Shown here: one piece after another, positions 8,314-16,030 of the stretch
Layout: every line of letters starts with the position of its first letter
Numbering within the stretch: position 1 is the first letter of the stretch
DNA from: Mesorhizobium huakuii
GTDB taxonomy: Bacteria; Pseudomonadota; Alphaproteobacteria; Rhizobiales; Rhizobiaceae
Reading direction: 5' to 3'
Assembly (NCBI RefSeq): GCF_014189455.1
Contig: NZ_CP050296.1
Location: forward strand, 2,724,001-2,788,000
Length of the DNA: 64,000 nucleotides
The notes under the pieces: model-generated
Told to the model about the DNA's origin: nothing
The model's database searches: none
Seen by the model: the letters and a program-made list of their open reading frames with translations, nothing else
Translations under genes and position numbers: made by a program

Positions 8314-8697
8314 ATGCGTAAATTGATCTCCACCGGCTCACCGTTCGAAAAGACCGCCGGCTATTCGCGTGCCGTGGTGCAGGGCGACTGGTGCTTTGTA
8401 TCCGGCACGACCGGCTACGATTATGCGACAATGACGATGCCGGAAACCGTTGAGGCGCAGACGCGCAATTGCCTGGCGACGATCGGCAAGGCGCTTCACG
8501 ATGGCGGCTTCGACATGGCCGACGTGGTGCGGGCGCGTTATTACATCACCGACCAGGCGTTCGTGGACGTGGTCTTCCCGATCCTGGGCGAAACATTCGG
8601 CGACATCAGGCCGGCGGCGACGATGATCGTCTGCCAGCTCAACAAGCCGGAAATGAAGATCGAGATCGAAGTGACCGCGCTGCGGCGGACGGCATGA
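8314..8697 (+). CDS. RidA/YjgF/YER057c-family protein
   Basis: 127-residue RidA-fold protein, normal length. Family features include GDWCFVSGTTGYD, TRNCLATIGKALHDGGFDMADVVRARYYITD and a C-terminal KIEIEVTAL. Canonical RidA hydrolyses reactive 2-aminoacrylate and similar enamines. The Arg that binds the substrate carboxylate in archetypal RidA would fall in VRARYYI, but subfamily assignment cannot be fixed here. Its stop overlaps the start of the VOC gene (ATGA), so the two are translationally coupled. Confidence 0.88.
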   Translation: MRKLISTGSPFEKTAGYSRAVVQGDWCFVSGTTGYDYATMTMPETVEAQTRNCLATIGKALHDGGFDMADVVRARYYITDQAFVDVVFPILGETFGDIRPAATMIVCQLNKPEMKIEIEVTALRRTA

Positions 8698-9044
8698 AGG
8701 TCCGGCGCATCGTAGCCAATATCGAGACATCAGATATCGCGGCGGCCAAGCGCTTCTATCAGGATGTGCTCGGCCTCGACCTGCTGATGGATCACGGCTG
8801 GATCGCCACCTATGGCTCGCAAGAAAAAATGGATGTGCAGATCAGCTTTGCCGAGCAAGGCGGCTCCGGCACGCCGGTGCCCGACCTGTCGATCGAGGTC
8901 GATGATGTCGAAGCCGCACTCGAAGGCATGAAGGCCGCCGGCTTCGCCATCGAATACGGACCGGCCGACGAACCCTGGGGCGTGCGGCGCTTCTATGTGC
9001 GCGATCCCTTCGGCCGGCTGGTTAACATTCTCTCGCATCGGTGA
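8694..9044 (+). CDS. VOC-family (glyoxalase/bleomycin-resistance fold) protein
   Basis: 116-residue vicinal-oxygen-chelate protein: VANIETSDIAAAKRFYQDVLGLDLL opens the first beta-alpha-beta-beta-beta module, and WGVRRFYVRDPFGRLVNILSH closes the second. Related members bind a divalent metal or a hydrophobic drug, and the substrate here is unknown. It overlaps the RidA-like gene by four bases (ATGA), which implies a two-gene operon. Confidence 0.85.
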   Translation: MKVRRIVANIETSDIAAAKRFYQDVLGLDLLMDHGWIATYGSQEKMDVQISFAEQGGSGTPVPDLSIEVDDVEAALEGMKAAGFAIEYGPADEPWGVRRFYVRDPFGRLVNILSHR

Positions 9045-9056
9045 AGGGTGCTTCTC

Positions 9057-9090
9057 AACGCCAGGCTTGCGCGCCGAGCGCTTGGCGTTT
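9057..9090 (+). terminator. Possible terminator after the VOC gene
   Basis: AACGCCAGGC and GCGCTTGGCGTT can pair across a GC-rich loop just downstream of the VOC stop. The U tract is only TTT, so termination strength is doubtful. Confidence 0.35.
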
Positions 9091-9131
9091 AGCAAGGCGC
9101 CGGTTCAAATCTTTCTGGGACGGTTTTCTCC

Positions 9132-10235
9132 ATGGCAACGAAGCATCTTTTCCTGCTCCCCGGCGACGGCATCGGCCCCGAGGCCATGGCGGAGGTCAAG
9201 AAGCTGATAGCGGCCATGAACGAAAAGCTCGGCAGCGGCTTCGTCACCGATGAGGGCCTGGTCGGCGGCTGCGCCTACGATGCACATGGCGCGGCGATCT
9301 CCGACGCCGACATGGCCAAGGCGATGGCGGCCGACGCGGTGCTGTTCGGCGCGGTCGGCGGTCCGAAATGGGATGCCGTGCCTTACGAGGTGCGCCCCGA
9401 GGCCGGCCTGCTGCGGCTGCGCAAGGACATGGAGCTGTTCGCCAATCTGCGCCCCGCCATCTGCTACCCGGCGCTGGCCGCGTCGTCCTCGTTGAAGCAG
9501 GAGGTGGTCGAGGGTCTCGACATATTGATCGTGCGCGAGCTCACCGGCGGCGTCTATTTCGGCGAGCCCAAGCAGATCATCGATCTCGGCAATGGCCAGA
9601 AGCGCGGCATCGACACGCAGGTCTACGACACGTTCGAGATCGAGCGGATTTCCGGCGTCGCCTTCGAGCTCGCGCGGACGCGTCGCAACCATGTCACCTC
9701 GATGGAAAAGCGCAACGTCATGAAGTCGGGCGTGCTGTGGAACGACGTCGTCACCCAGACCCACAAGGCCCGCTACTCCGACGTCAAGCTCGACCACATG
9801 CTGGCTGACGCCGGCGGCATGCAGCTGGTGCGCTGGCCAAAGCAGTTCGACGTCATCGTCACCGACAATCTGTTCGGCGACATGCTGTCCGACATCGCCG
9901 CCATGCTGACCGGCTCGATCGGCATGCTGCCGTCGGCCTCGCTCGGCGCGCCCGACGTGAAGACCAAGAAGCGCAAGGCGCTCTACGAGCCGGTGCACGG
10001 CTCGGCGCCCGATATTGCCGGCAAGGGCATCGCCAACCCGATCGCCATGATCGCGTCCTTCGCCATGTGCCTGCGCTATTCCTTCGGCATGGTCGATGAA
10101 GCCGACAGGCTGGAAGGCGCCATCGCCGCCGTGCTCGATCAGGGCCTGCGGACGAAGGACATTTTCTCGCCGGGCATGACCGAGGTCGGCACGGTCGAGA
10201 TGGGCGACGCGATCATCGCCAAGTTCCTGGGTTAA
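9132..10235 (+). CDS. leuB: 3-isopropylmalate dehydrogenase
   Basis: 367-residue LeuB. It oxidatively decarboxylates 3-isopropylmalate to 2-oxoisocaproate with NAD. Family signatures are present: [15 protein letters not shown] at the N-terminus, REnLTGG-type [10 protein letters not shown], the metal-binding [29 protein letters not shown], and the NAD loop [20 protein letters not shown]. Length is normal. It is on the same strand as leuD but separated from it by the exported pair and the RidA/VOC operon. Confidence 0.97.
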   Translation: MATKHLFLLPGDGIGPEAMAEVKKLIAAMNEKLGSGFVTDEGLVGGCAYDAHGAAISDADMAKAMAADAVLFGAVGGPKWDAVPYEVRPEAGLLRLRKDMELFANLRPAICYPALAASSSLKQEVVEGLDILIVRELTGGVYFGEPKQIIDLGNGQKRGIDTQVYDTFEIERISGVAFELARTRRNHVTSMEKRNVMKSGVLWNDVVTQTHKARYSDVKLDHMLADAGGMQLVRWPKQFDVIVTDNLFGDMLSDIAAMLTGSIGMLPSASLGAPDVKTKKRKALYEPVHGSAPDIAGKGIANPIAMIASFAMCLRYSFGMVDEADRLEGAIAAVLDQGLRTKDIFSPGMTEVGTVEMGDAIIAKFLG

Positions 10236-10251
10236 CCCGGGACAGGTTCAC

Positions 10252-10707
10252 TCAGCGGATTTCGCCGGCCAGCTGCTGCAGCAGGCCGACGAGTTGCGCC
10301 TCGTCCACCGGTTCGAAAAAGGCCGCGTCGGCTGCCTCGACGGCGACGATGGCGCGCTGTGCGGCAGCCGCCCCGGTTGGGGTGACGCGGATCACCTTGG
10401 CGCGGGAATCCCTGGGGTCGGCCTCCCGTGCGATCAGCCCTTTCGCTTCCAGCCGGGCAACAACGTCCGACGTCATCTTCACCTCGGTGCCGGCCTGAGC
10501 GGCGAGTTGCACCTGGTTGGGCGGCTCGCCATTGCGGCCGAGCCACATGGCCGAGGCCAGTAGCACGAACTGGACATGTGTCAGGTCGAGCGGCGTCAGC
10601 GCCGCCGTCATGACGCGCTGCCAGCGCATTGTGGTTCGCCACAACAACAAGCCGGGGCTCTCCGAAGGTCCGCTGAAGCGCGTCTTCAAATCCTGTCCAT
10701 CAGCCAC
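10252..10707 (-). CDS. MarR-family transcriptional regulator
   Basis: 151-residue winged-helix protein: VQFVLLASAMWL, then QVQLAAQAGTEVKMTSDVVARLEAKGLIAREADPRDSRAKVIRVT, the recognition helix plus the conserved D-R-D/S-R-A-K wing. It overlaps the upstream SRPBCC gene by eight bases, so it is the second gene of a two-gene operon. A 25-base near-perfect palindrome upstream of that operon is a good candidate operator. MarR proteins usually respond to small aromatic ligands, but nothing here identifies the effector. Confidence 0.88.
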   Translation of the reverse strand: MADGQDLKTRFSGPSESPGLLLWRTTMRWQRVMTAALTPLDLTHVQFVLLASAMWLGRNGEPPNQVQLAAQAGTEVKMTSDVVARLEAKGLIAREADPRDSRAKVIRVTPTGAAAAQRAIVAVEAADAAFFEPVDEAQLVGLLQQLAGEIR

Positions 10708-11128
10708 CGTTCGCCAACTCCTTTGCCTGCTCGAACAATTTAGCCATCGACACGTCGAAATCGCCGCTGATCTGCGGGCCGAGTTCGGGTCCGACCTCTG
10801 CTGCCGAGGGGCCGGAAATTTCCAGCCGGTGCGTCACCTGCGTGCCACCTTCGACGGGGACCAGCGTATGCCTGAACAGCAATTTCGTGTCACCGAACGT
10901 GGTCTCGTCGGCATAGGTGACGTTATCGACGAGATCGACGATGGTCGATTCAAACGTGTCCTGCCCGACCGGTGTCACCGAAACACGGGTGCCCTTGGCG
11001 AACGGGCCATGCAGCACGAAAGTGTCGGACCCTTCATAGGTCAGGCGACCTTCATGCAAGGCCTTCAGCGCATTCCAGATGGCGGCTGCGGGAAGCGAGG
11101 AAATCGCGGTGTATTCATTGCTCCACAT
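10700..11128 (-). CDS. SRPBCC-family protein
   Basis: 142-residue START-like protein: EYTAISSLPAAAIWNALKALHEG at the N-terminus and GGTQVTHRLEISGPSAAEVGPELG towards the end. ATG 11128 follows GGAGCCAAGACA at good spacing; an ATG at 11146 would add six residues. It heads a two-gene operon with the MarR regulator. This is the second regulator-plus-SRPBCC pair within 8 kb, but the regulator family differs (MarR here, ArsR at 4.7 kb). Confidence 0.85.
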   Translation of the reverse strand: MWSNEYTAISSLPAAAIWNALKALHEGRLTYEGSDTFVLHGPFAKGTRVSVTPVGQDTFESTIVDLVDNVTYADETTFGDTKLLFRHTLVPVEGGTQVTHRLEISGPSAAEVGPELGPQISGDFDVSMAKLFEQAKELANGG

Positions 11129-11168
11129 TGTCTTGGCTCCATTCATCCTGGTCGACCGATTATTCGAT

Positions 11169-11193
11169 CTGCGCACAGATTATCTGTGCACAG
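11169..11193. promoter_or_regulatory. Candidate MarR operator
   Basis: CTGCGCACAGAT and ATCTGTGCACAG form 12-base inverted repeats around one central T, with one mismatch. The element lies 41 bases upstream of the SRPBCC-marR operon start, where a dimeric MarR protein would autoregulate. Binding by this MarR is inferred from position and symmetry. Confidence 0.7.
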
Positions 11194-11283
11194 ACTAAAT
11201 TGCAATAGGAATCTTGCTGCTCCGCCTGGATGGTATCAACTCATTGTTTTTATGCAGTTCCGAACGGCATGCCGCCGACGTCG

Positions 11284-11994
11284 CTAAACCCTGACCCCCG
11301 CCGGCACCGGCCCCCACTGGTTTTCGCGTCCCTGTGTCGGGATCAGTGCGAAGACCAGGATGATCAGGCTGCCGAAGGTCGGGATCAGGATGAGCAGGCA
11401 GAGCCAGCCGGTCAGGCCGAGGTCGTGCAGGCGGCGCACGATCATGCCCAGGCTGGGCAGGAAGGTGGCCAGCAGGAACATGCCGAAAAGCCCGACCGTC
11501 ATCGCCGGCACCTCAGAACTGTCGAAATTGCCGATCTCGGCATCGGTGAAAACGCCGACGCCGATGATCACCAGCAACGCGATCGTCCAGAACAGGCAAT
11601 AGCCCCAATATTCCTTGCGCCGGGCGCGGCCGGCGAAATTGAAGTAGTTCTGCGTCACGCCGCGCCAGAAGTAACCCCAGAGATCGGTAGGCTCGGCCGG
11701 CTCGGCGGCCCGGCCGAAATTCTGTGCCTGCGCTGCGCCGGACGCAGGTGCGGGGCTGGCTTGCGCCGGTGCGGCGCTGGTGGCGGCGTCGGCGGCCGGA
11801 CTTGCGGCCTGGGCGGCGATCGGAAAAACGTCGCGCGCCTGGCCGCCGCCCGCCTGGAATTCGACCGCCGTCCCTTTGGGCATCGTAGTTTGCCGGCGAA
11901 GGTTCTCGCGGGTGAAGGTGTAGCGGTTGCCGTCGGCTCCGGTGATGAAGCCGAAACCCTGGTCCTCGTCATAGTGGAGCACTTCGCCGCGCAT
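11284..11994 (-). CDS. Cold-shock-like domain fused to DUF805 membrane protein
   Basis: 236-residue two-domain protein. Residues 1-60 resemble a cold-shock (OB-fold) domain: MRGEVLHYDEDQGFGFITG, with an RNP1-like GFGFI and VEFQAGGGQARDVFPI. An Ala/Pro-rich linker follows at about 62-100. The C-terminal half is a DUF805 domain with about four membrane spans and the conserved FNFAGRARRKEYW and MIVRRLHDLGLTGW. ATG 11994 follows GGGGGCGGGTG. The arrangement suggests an inner-membrane protein with a cytoplasmic nucleic-acid- or nucleotide-binding head. Function is unknown. Confidence 0.8.
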   Translation of the reverse strand: MRGEVLHYDEDQGFGFITGADGNRYTFTRENLRRQTTMPKGTAVEFQAGGGQARDVFPIAAQAASPAADAATSAAPAQASPAPASGAAQAQNFGRAAEPAEPTDLWGYFWRGVTQNYFNFAGRARRKEYWGYCLFWTIALLVIIGVGVFTDAEIGNFDSSEVPAMTVGLFGMFLLATFLPSLGMIVRRLHDLGLTGWLCLLILIPTFGSLIILVFALIPTQGRENQWGPVPAGVRV

Positions 11995-12135
11995 CACCCG
12001 CCCCCTTTATCGCCACGTCCCTGCAAAGGTGTGGCACAAGGCCGAGCCTGCGGGCAAGGCCCCGCGCCGTGGCTACCATATCAGCGGCAAATCAAGCATA
12101 AGGTTCACGTGCAGCCGTCTTCGCCAAGGCAGACA

Positions 12136-13545
12136 ATGACAGTCGAGCATTCTGATGCCAGCGCCGCGACCGAGGGCGGGCTGGTTGTCAATCCTCCTAC
12201 ACTAGCCATCGACGCCACCGGCCTGATGTTCTGGCCGCCCGGCAAGGGCCTGGCGGGCATTCCGCGGGTGGAAAGCTTTCTCGTCAACGCGGCGTTGGTG
12301 GATCCCGACCCGGCTGTGCAGGTGGTGGCGTTCAGGCCCTGGGAAGGCCGGTTCCGGCCGCTTGCTCCCTATGAACTGGACCATGTCGCGGCGGGCGAGA
12401 TTTCCCCGCATCGTGTCAAACCATGGCCGGGAAAGCGCGCGGCGCTGTCGCAGGCCTTCGAGGCGGTACGGCAGCAGCCTTGGGACAGGCCTGAGACGGA
12501 CAGCCACCTGGCCAAGACGGTGACCAACGGCGGCAAGGGGACCACTTACCAGGCGACGCGGCTGTTGATCCGCGCCTATCGTCTGTACCAGCGGGCGAGG
12601 ATCCGGTCGGGTTTACGCCAGGACGCTCCGAGCCAGGCCCCCGAGACGGAACCCGGCCTTGTATTGATCAGTCATCACATCCTGACGCAGGAGGACCGGT
12701 CCGCCGTTTCTGGCGCCGCCGGCAAGCTTGCCTTCCTGTGCCACGATATCATCCCGGCATTGCGCCCTGACCTGCTCGGCTCGAGCACCAGCGAGCGCCG
12801 CTTCGGCTCCTATCTCGAGCAGCTCGTGCGCAGCGGTGCCCCGGCGTTCTGCGCCTCCGACGAGGTCGGCGCGACGCTGACCGAGCATATGCGCAAGGCC
12901 GGCATCGCCGCGCCGGCGGTGTACCGCTTTCCGATGCCCTCGATCCTGCACGAGACGGCATCGCGCATGGGCAAGACCTCGCGCATCGAGGCCGGTGAGC
13001 CGTTCGTGCTCTACTGCTCGACAATCGAAGTGCGCAAGAACCACATATTGCTAGCGCGGATCTGGCAGCAGGCATTGGAAGACGGCGTCAAGCTGCCAAG
13101 GCTTGTCTGCGCCGGGCGCTGGGGCTGGATGATCGAGCCGTTGCGCGCCTATCTCAAGGCGCATCCCGAACTGCTCCAATCGGTCACTTTCACCGGACTG
13201 GTCAGCGACGAGCAGCTCATCCAATATTACCGCAGCGCCACTTTCGGCGTCTTTCCCTCGCATATAGAGGGCTGGGGCTACGGCGCCTCGGAATGCCTCG
13301 ATTTCGGCGTTCCGGTCATCGTCTCGACCACACCGTCGCTGATCGAGGCGAGCGGCGGGCTGATGCCGGCGATCGATTCCGAAGACCAGCAGGGTTGGTA
13401 CGCGGCGATCCGCAAGATGGCCGACGACCATGCCTGGCGCTCCTCGCTGGTGGAGCGCATCGCCCAAAACCACCGGCCGACACCGGCATCGGCAAGCTGG
13501 GCCGCCATCAAGGCCGGCCTGAAGAGCGCGTCCCGCCGCTTGTAG
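12136..13545 (+). CDS. Glycosyltransferase, family 4 (GT-B fold)
   Basis: 469-residue glycosyltransferase. The C-terminal half has the GT4 nucleotide-sugar domain: LYCSTIEVRKNHILLARIW, FTGLVSDEQLIQYYRSATFGVFPSHIEGWGYGASECLDFGVPVIVS, including the retaining GT-B E-x7-E-like motif. The N-terminal half (IDATGLMFWPPGKGLAGIPRVESFL) is the acceptor domain. It probably adds a sugar, perhaps mannose, to surface polysaccharide or LPS precursors. ATG 12136 is used; the frame stays open far upstream but that stretch is the antisense of the DUF805 gene. It stands alone with no polysaccharide cluster. Confidence 0.85.
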   Translation: MTVEHSDASAATEGGLVVNPPTLAIDATGLMFWPPGKGLAGIPRVESFLVNAALVDPDPAVQVVAFRPWEGRFRPLAPYELDHVAAGEISPHRVKPWPGKRAALSQAFEAVRQQPWDRPETDSHLAKTVTNGGKGTTYQATRLLIRAYRLYQRARIRSGLRQDAPSQAPETEPGLVLISHHILTQEDRSAVSGAAGKLAFLCHDIIPALRPDLLGSSTSERRFGSYLEQLVRSGAPAFCASDEVGATLTEHMRKAGIAAPAVYRFPMPSILHETASRMGKTSRIEAGEPFVLYCSTIEVRKNHILLARIWQQALEDGVKLPRLVCAGRWGWMIEPLRAYLKAHPELLQSVTFTGLVSDEQLIQYYRSATFGVFPSHIEGWGYGASECLDFGVPVIVSTTPSLIEASGGLMPAIDSEDQQGWYAAIRKMADDHAWRSSLVERIAQNHRPTPASASWAAIKAGLKSASRRL

Positions 13546-13548
13546 ATC

Positions 13549-15429
13549 TTACGAGGGCCGTTTCGCCTTCTTGTGCTTTGGCGGGCCGGCATTGTCGAAT
13601 TTCGGCTTGCCCGGCTTTTTCGCCCACGGCTTTGCCTCATGCGCGGCTGCCGGGCGCTGGTCGGCTGAAGCCGGTGCACGCTTTTCGAATTTGCGCTTCG
13701 GCGCGCTCGGGTCGAACGGCGCCTTGCCGCGATGCGGCTTCTTGTCGGGGCTCGGCGGCTGATAGCCGGCCCGCGACAGGTCCGGCGTGCCGTCCAGCCG
13801 CTTCACCACGATGTTGCCCTGCAATTTGCGGTCGGGTCCGATGGCGGCGAGAAAACGCTCGGCCCAGTCCGCGGCGATCTGCACGAAGGTTTCTTCCGGC
13901 TGCATCTTGATGGCGCCGATCTCGCGCTTCGAGATGCTGCCGGTGCGGCACAGCATCGGGATCAGCCAGCGCGGCTCGGCATTCTGCCGGCGGCCGACCG
14001 ACAGCGAGAACCAGACGCTGGCGCCGAAATCGTCGCGGCGGCTCGGCGCCTCGTCGCGCGGCGCGAATTTTTCGCCCGCCGGTCTTTCACGCGCCAATCC
14101 TTCACGCGAGGGCGTGAAGGGTGCTACGTCCATCAGATCCTCGGGCGCCGAGCGGCTGGCGCGGCACTGGCGCACGAAGGCCGCGGCCACCTGCTCGGCG
14201 CCATGTTTGGCGAGCAGCGCGTCGATGAAGGTCCGCTCATCGTCCTTCACCGGCTCGTCGAAGGCCGGGTCGGCGAGAATGCGCTCGTCGTCGCGGCGGA
14301 TCACGTCGTCGGCCGAGGGCGGGCTTGCCCAGGTCGCCTTGAGGCCGGCATTCTGCAACAGCCGCTCGGTGCGCCTGCGGGCGCTGCCCGGCACGATCAG
14401 CGCGCTGACGCCCTTGCGCCCGGCGCGGCCGGTGCGGCCGCTGCGGTGCAACAGCGTTTCCGGATTGGTCGGCAGGTCGGCGTGGATGACCAGTTCGAGA
14501 TTGGGCAGGTCGATGCCGCGTGCCGCGACGTCGGTGGCGATACAGACTTTGGCGCGGCCGTCGCGCATCGCCTGCAGGGCGTGGCTGCGCTCGTTCTGGC
14601 TGAGCTCGCCCGACAGCGCGACCACGGAAAAATTGCGGTTGTTGAAGCGCGCGGTCAGATGGTTGACGGCGGCGCGCGTGTTGCAGAACACCAGCGCGTT
14701 CTTCGCCTCATAGAAACGCAGCACGTTGATGATGGCGTTCTCGCGGTCGGCCTGGGCGACGCTGAGCGCCCGGTATTCGATGTCGAGATGCTGCTTTTCC
14801 TCGCCGGCGGCCGAGATGCGGACGGCATCGCGCTGATAGCCCTGGGCCAGCGTGGCGATCGAACGCGGCACGGTGGCCGAGAACATCAGCGTGCGGCGTT
14901 CGGCCGGGGCGGCGTCGAGGATGAATTCAAGGTCTTCGCGAAAACCGAGATCGAGCATCTCGTCGGCCTCGTCGAGCACCACGGCCCTGAGCGCCGACAT
15001 GTCGAGCGATTGCCGTGTGATGTGGTCGCGAAGGCGGCCGGGCGTGCCGACGACGATATGGGCGCCGCGCTCCAGCGCGCGGCGCTCGGTGCGCATGTCC
15101 ATGCCGCCGACGCAGGACGCCACGGTGGCGCCGGTCGGCTCGTAGAGCCATTCCAGTTCACGCGTCACCTGCAGCGCCAGCTCGCGCGTCGGCGCCACCG
15201 CCAGCGCCAGTGGTGCCGTGGCCGCGCCAAAGCGCTCGGCGCCGTCGAGCAGCGTCGGCGCCATGGCAAGGCCGAAGGCCACGGTCTTGCCCGAACCGGT
15301 CTGCGCCGAGACCAGCGCATCGGCCTGGCCAAGCTCCAGCACGGCCTTCTGCACCGGCGTCAGTTCGGAATAGCCGCGTTTTTCCAGCGCCTGTGCCAGC
15401 GCCGGGACGATACCTTCAAAGTTGGACAT
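13549..15429 (-). CDS. DEAD-box RNA helicase (DbpA/DeaD type)
   Basis: 626-residue RNA helicase. All motifs are present: Q motif SELTPVQKAVL, AQTGSGKT (I), PTRELALQV (Ia), GTPGRL (Ib), DEADEMLDLGF (II), SATVP (III), VFCNTRAAV (IV), ATDVAARGIDLP (V) and HRSGRTGRAGRKG (VI). The C-terminal part has a DbpA-type RNA-binding domain (WLIPMLCRTGSISKREIGAI, then GNIVVKRLDGTP) and ends in a Lys/Pro-rich basic tail. It probably acts in ribosome assembly or cold adaptation. The stop lies 3 bases from the convergent glycosyltransferase stop. Confidence 0.92.
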   Translation of the reverse strand: MSNFEGIVPALAQALEKRGYSELTPVQKAVLELGQADALVSAQTGSGKTVAFGLAMAPTLLDGAERFGAATAPLALAVAPTRELALQVTRELEWLYEPTGATVASCVGGMDMRTERRALERGAHIVVGTPGRLRDHITRQSLDMSALRAVVLDEADEMLDLGFREDLEFILDAAPAERRTLMFSATVPRSIATLAQGYQRDAVRISAAGEEKQHLDIEYRALSVAQADRENAIINVLRFYEAKNALVFCNTRAAVNHLTARFNNRNFSVVALSGELSQNERSHALQAMRDGRAKVCIATDVAARGIDLPNLELVIHADLPTNPETLLHRSGRTGRAGRKGVSALIVPGSARRRTERLLQNAGLKATWASPPSADDVIRRDDERILADPAFDEPVKDDERTFIDALLAKHGAEQVAAAFVRQCRASRSAPEDLMDVAPFTPSREGLARERPAGEKFAPRDEAPSRRDDFGASVWFSLSVGRRQNAEPRWLIPMLCRTGSISKREIGAIKMQPEETFVQIAADWAERFLAAIGPDRKLQGNIVVKRLDGTPDLSRAGYQPPSPDKKPHRGKAPFDPSAPKRKFEKRAPASADQRPAAAHEAKPWAKKPGKPKFDNAGPPKHKKAKRPS

Positions 15430-15562
15430 CTCGCTCTTTCGGAATTCAGGGGTCTGCGCTCATCATGGAGCACGAGCCGGGGCCGGCGCCGCGCCAGCCA
15501 AACAATCTTGGCCGTTCGTACTTCTTGGCGTCGCTCTTGTACAGGGAGAGCCGCACCGGTTC

Positions 15563-15713
15563 TTCCTTCTCCCCTTGTGGGAGAAGGTGGATCGGCGCGC
15601 AGCGCCGAGACGGTTGAGGGGTGGGTGACGGAGTGCCGTCGGCGCCAAGCTGGAGCACCCCTCATCCGGCCTCGCTTCGCGAGGCCACCTTCTCCCGCAA
15701 GGGGAGAAGGAAG
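15563..15713. repeat. R1 palindromic intergenic repeat
   Basis: About 150 bases, with outer arms CCTTCTCCCCTTGTGGGAGA and its near complement TCTCCCGCAAGGGGAGAAGG. The body contains GGCGCGCAGCGCC and CCTCGCTTCGCGAGG hairpins. Full or partial copies occur at 17173, 46236, 55667 and 2484. It lies between the helicase and the asd leader. Confidence 0.85.
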
Positions 15714-15804
15714 AGAGGCCGCCAATTGACTCCTGCCGCAAACCGCGTAAAAGCCCGCTTCGAACGGGATCGTTTTTCGATGCGCGGCCTTTTGATGGCT
15801 CTTC

Positions 15805-15833
15805 TTGCATTCGACGCCCCCAGCCACAATGTA
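15805..15833 (+). promoter_or_regulatory. Candidate sigma-70 promoter of the asd leader
   Basis: TTGCAT (15805-15810) and AATGTA (15828-15833) are separated by 17 bases. This would start transcription near 15840, about 40 bases before the leader peptide. Both hexamers are imperfect, so this is a plausible prediction only. Confidence 0.4.
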
Positions 15834-15881
15834 AAGCATTGGGCCGGGCGCTTAGACGTGTCCGTCCGTTCCAGCAAAACC

Positions 15882-15923
15882 ATGGCCAAAACCACCACCA
15901 AAACCACCACCAAAACGGTGTGA
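15882..15923 (+). CDS. Thr/Lys-rich leader peptide upstream of asd
   Basis: 13-codon ORF encoding MAKTTTKTTTKTV, then TGA. Seven residues are Thr (six ACC, one ACG) and three are Lys. Threonine and lysine are both end products of the pathway branch fed by Asd. It lies in the 5' region of asd, 107 bases before its start, and is followed by mutually exclusive hairpins and a terminator-like stem at 15941-15993. No strong Shine-Dalgarno sequence precedes the ATG; rhizobial leader peptides can be translated from very short 5' ends, so this does not exclude translation. It is interpreted as the ribosome sensor of a transcription attenuator. Confidence 0.65.
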   Translation: MAKTTTKTTTKTV

Positions 15924-15940
15924 TTCCCTTGGCCTAACCA

Positions 15941-15993
15941 CCCTCTCCCGGGTTCGGCCCGGGGGACGGAACCCGCATTGGCCGGCGGGTTTT
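15941..15993 (+). promoter_or_regulatory. Attenuator structure in the asd leader
   Basis: Three competing pairings are visible. (a) CCCGGG 15947-15952 pairs with CCCGGG 15958-15963, extendable outward by 3 pairs. (b) CGGGTTC 15949-15955 pairs with GAACCCG 15969-15975 as a candidate antiterminator. (c) AACCCGC 15970-15976 pairs with GCGGGTT 15985-15991, followed by T at 15990-15993 as the terminator. Pairings (a) and (b) exclude each other, and (b) and (c) exclude each other. The U tract is short, which is common in high-GC genomes. Confidence 0.6.
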
Positions 15994-16030
15994 CTCCAAC
16001 AAACCAAGCGGAGAGGGACAGGAGATCTTT

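Noticed and set aside
11230..12135. Upstream extension of the glycosyltransferase frame by about 300 codons
   Set aside because: The extension is antisense to the DUF805 gene and lacks any homology. ATG 12136 starts a protein with the right N-terminal fold.
15563..15713. R1 arrays as a possible CRISPR or integron structure
   Set aside because: Copies are single, far apart and palindromic with no regular spacers or repeats of fixed unit length, and no cas or integrase gene is present.
13732..15729. A 665-codon plus-strand open frame
   Set aside because: Antisense to the DEAD-box helicase, which has every helicase motif on the minus strand. The opposite frame has shadow composition (Arg/His/Gly) and no family match.
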